Shown: one piece after another, positions 61,931 to 64,000 of the stretch
Layout: each line of letters begins with the position of its first letter
Numbering within the stretch: position 1 is the first letter of the stretch
From: Eubacteriaceae bacterium
GTDB lineage: Bacteria; Bacillota; Clostridia; Peptostreptococcales; Anaerovoracaceae
DNA: 64,000 bases
Direction of reading: 5' to 3'
Assembly (NCBI GenBank): GCA_902362805.1
Contig: CABIXY010000004.1
Coordinates: forward strand, 124,001-188,000
Made by a program: the position numbers and the translations under genes
The notes under the pieces: generated by a model
What the model was told of the DNA's origin: nothing
Seen by the model: the letters and a program-made list of their open reading frames with translations, nothing else
Databases searched by the model: none

Positions 61931-62923
61931 TCATATCAGTCTCAGCAAAAAGTACACACCGCCTCCGATTGCAGCCGATATCGGAATGGTGATGATCCAC
62001 GCAGCGATGATTTTCTTTGAAACTGCCCAATTTACCGCCCTGGGCGTCTTTTCGGTGCCTACTCCCATGACCGATCCTGTGATAATCTGGGGTACGCTGA
62101 TGGGCAGTCCTGTCACGTTCGCCGTCATCACGACAGAAATAGTAGAAAGCTGAGAAGCAAAAGAATTCTGCGTATCAATTTTGCAGATATCCATGCCGAC
62201 GGTTTTGATCATGTTATAGCCGCCTGTGACGGTGCCCAGTCCCAGCGCCAAGGCGCAGCTTGCGACGACCCATACTGGTACGAAGACATCTCTTCCCAGA
62301 TATCCGGCGAGCCCCATGGCGATAATTCCCATGACCTTTTGCGAGTTGTTGCTGCCATAAGAGAACGCTACCAGAAAACTGCTGACTTTGCTCAGAAGAT
62401 GAATCCTGCCGCTCCATACGATGGTACCGTTTTGTAAAACCCGCTTTTCCAGCTTCAGAAATAGATAACCCAATGCAAAGCCCAAGACTGGGGAAATGAT
62501 CATCGCCAAAATGACCTTTACAAAAATCAGATGCCATTTGATATAAACAGTTCCATAAGCCGCAATGCCGCTGCCGATGAGAGAGCCGATCAGCGTATGA
62601 GAGGAACTGGACGGCAGCTTCAGACCCCAGGTGATCAGATTCCATACGATTGCCCCTGCAAAAGCTGCTGCCGCGAAAGTACAGCATAGATCTCTGCTGC
62701 CGGAAAGTACAGCGGCGGTATCAATGATATCGCCGGAAATGGTATAAGCCACCGCCGTGCCAAGTAACACTGCACCGAGGAAGTTTGCAAGTCCCGCCAG
62801 GAGGACCGCCTTCCTGGCAGAAAAGAGACGCGACGAAACTGCGGTAGCCATGATGGTTCCGCCGTCGTGCATCCCTGCTATGTATGCTGTAACCAGCCCT
62901 ATGGAAATCATAAAGTAAAACAT
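61931..62923 (-). CDS. pit: Inorganic phosphate transporter, Pit family
   Basis: A 330-residue Pit-type transporter with about ten helices and family signatures AYIAGMHDGGTIMATAVSSR and WNLITWGLKLPSSSSHTLIG (the SSSHT motif), plus FSYGSNNSQKVMGI near 215, the typical second GANDxxK-like motif. The ATG at 62923 follows AAAGAAGG; the frame to 63007 extends through a terminator. It pairs with the DUF47 gene downstream. Confidence 0.9.
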   Translation of the reverse strand: MFYFMISIGLVTAYIAGMHDGGTIMATAVSSRLFSARKAVLLAGLANFLGAVLLGTAVAYTISGDIIDTAAVLSGSRDLCCTFAAAAFAGAIVWNLITWGLKLPSSSSHTLIGSLIGSGIAAYGTVYIKWHLIFVKVILAMIISPVLGFALGYLFLKLEKRVLQNGTIVWSGRIHLLSKVSSFLVAFSYGSNNSQKVMGIIAMGLAGYLGRDVFVPVWVVASCALALGLGTVTGGYNMIKTVGMDICKIDTQNSFASQLSTISVVMTANVTGLPISVPQIITGSVMGVGTEKTPRAVNWAVSKKIIAAWIITIPISAAIGGGVYFLLRLI

Positions 62924-62995
62924 AGATGAACCTTCTTTTATATTTGATGTATTTTTACCCAGAATTGTACGGATTACAACACAATAATATGAAAA

Positions 62996-63026
62996 AATCC
63001 GCCACATCTTAAGATATGGCGGATTC
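62996..63026 (-). terminator. Terminator of the aminotransferase gene
   Basis: AATCCGCCACATCTT and AAGATATGGCGGATT (62996-63025) are near-perfect arms. On the minus strand the stem is followed by TTTTTTCATATT. Confidence 0.85.
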
Positions 63027-63041
63027 CATCGATTTGTGATT

Positions 63042-64000
63042 TTATAATTCTCTCAGAAATTCAGTGAATTTATCCAGTCCTTCTTTTAGAGTCTTTGAAT
63101 CGTATGCGTAACCGATTCTGACAGCACCTTCCATTTCAAAACACTCGCCTGGCGTGAAAAGCACCCCCTTCTCTTTGATCAGCCTTACGCACAAATCGTA
63201 AGATGGGATGTCTTTGTCATAGTACACCAAAGCGGTAGTACCGGCTACCGGTCTCAGATAGCGGACTTCAGGTGTCTCGTTGACCCACTTGTCCAGGATG
63301 GCTCTATTGGTGTTCAAGATCTTTCTGTTTCTGGCAAAGATCTGCTCCTTGTGCGCAAGGGCAAGAGCCGCCAGTTTGTCGTCCAAAACACCACAGCTGA
63401 TGGTATCGTAGTCCCTTCTTTCGTGACATTGATGCAGGACTTCCTCGCTCTTTGTGGCAATCCACCCCATGCGCAGACCTGCCATAGAGAACACCTTGGA
63501 CATGCTTCCTACAGAAATACCTTTGTCATAGAGGTCTACGATGGACTGCATGTAGCTGCCGTCCTCGGAAATTCCTCTGTATACCTCGTCGCAGAGCACA
63601 TAAGCGTCCACGCTTTCAGCAATCTTAACAATTTCCTTCATAATATCAATTGGAATCCAGGAACCCGTCGGGTTGTTTGGATTATTGATGGTAATCATCT
63701 TCGTATTTTCATCTACCAAGCTTCTGAGTACGTCCAGATTTGGCAGAAAATCATCCTCCAAGGTTAGCTGCAGCAGTCTCACATCGGCGCCGATGGACTC
63801 CGGTATGGAGTAATGCTGCTGATAAGTCGGCATGACGGATACCATGTTGTCTTCCGCTCCGATCAAAGTGGTGATGACCTGATTGTTTGCGCCGATAGCA
63901 CCATGGGTCGGGATGACCTGTTCAGGGTTCAAATCTTCATACATACTTGCCACACCCTGCAAAAACGCAGGGGAACCGAAGATATGGCTGTAAGAAAGTC
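63042..64000 (-). CDS. PLP-dependent aminotransferase class I/II (5' end outside window)
   Basis: The last 319 codons of a fold-type I aminotransferase are present. Motifs: ENTKMITINNPNNPTGSWIP (substrate/PLP region), VLCDEVYRG (Asp for the pyridine N), SMSKVFSMAGLRMGW (PLP lysine in SKVF), and VRIGYAYDSKTLKEGL near the end with the carboxylate-binding Arg. The frame continues beyond position 64,000 (LSYSHIFGSPAFLQGV), so the N-terminus is missing. Substrate not determined; alanine- or aromatic-type are possible. Confidence 0.88.
   Translation of the reverse strand, partial: LSYSHIFGSPAFLQGVASMYEDLNPEQVIPTHGAIGANNQVITTLIGAEDNMVSVMPTYQQHYSIPESIGADVRLLQLTLEDDFLPNLDVLRSLVDENTKMITINNPNNPTGSWIPIDIMKEIVKIAESVDAYVLCDEVYRGISEDGSYMQSIVDLYDKGISVGSMSKVFSMAGLRMGWIATKSEEVLHQCHERRDYDTISCGVLDDKLAALALAHKEQIFARNRKILNTNRAILDKWVNETPEVRYLRPVAGTTALVYYDKDIPSYDLCVRLIKEKGVLFTPGECFEMEGAVRIGYAYDSKTLKEGLDKFTEFLREL

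Overview
The window is low-to-mid GC Firmicutes DNA, most likely from an anaerobic gut clostridium. Evidence is the AGGAGG ribosome sites, TTGACA/TATAAT promoters, the LexA box type, the clostridial conjugative-element families and the housekeeping proteins. A lineage near Anaerovoracaceae is a guess that the sequence cannot settle. Two regions differ in character: an integrated mobile element at about 1-35,655, continuing past the left edge, and host chromosome from about 37,700 to the right edge. A short decayed mobile remnant lies between them. 

Mobile element (all genes on the minus strand, so read right to left from 35.4 kb): parA, parB, two tiny proteins, a DUF6050-type membrane protein and a strong terminator. 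Then a cysteine-rich protein, ssb, an unknown protein, two RepA_N-type replication proteins and a DnaC-like loader. Then the transfer module: pcfB, a VirD4-type coupling ATPase, a Maff2 pilin-like peptide, VirB6/TrbL-like, PrgI-like, VirB4-like, DUF3789, a transglycosylase-type cell-wall hydrolase, DUF4315, DUF4366 and topoisomerase III. It ends with a 2,098-residue sortase-anchored adhesin, a small protein, DUF5688 and a 2,560-residue methyltransferase/SNF2 helicase fusion. Relaxase and active integrase are not in the window and are expected left of position 1. Two points stand out. The VirB4 gene is split by a 338-nt insert that folds like a group I intron and whose removal restores the conserved protein exactly. 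repA carries five 23-bp direct repeats that look like origin iterons. 

Boundary (35.4-37.7 kb): a tyrosine integrase is cut off just after its first catalytic arginine, at a GA dinucleotide. Its xis-like gene, a divergent HTH repressor with operator repeats, and a DUF3795 protein remain. I read this as an older element broken by insertion of the larger one. 

Host chromosome (37.7-64 kb): guaA with a shortened glutaminase domain lacking the catalytic residues; an FAH-family enzyme; a six-gene tRNA operon (Met-Val-Asp-His-Gln-Cys) followed by a partial tRNA copy and a structured inverted repeat; an SOS-controlled Y-family polymerase; sfsA; lgt-ychF; a fic fragment; an acetyltransferase and AlkD-like repair protein; two tandem DUF1700-like membrane proteins; purC; a D-aminoacylase; an acetyltransferase with YoaP domain; a thioesterase-AraC pair; mscL; an IscA-like protein; a YeiH transporter; a membrane glycerophosphodiesterase; an EamA/LysR divergent pair; a DUF5692 membrane protein; a B3/B4-domain protein; a PhoU-like/Pit phosphate pair; and a class I/II aminotransferase running off the right edge. 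No rRNA, CRISPR array or intact insertion sequence was seen.
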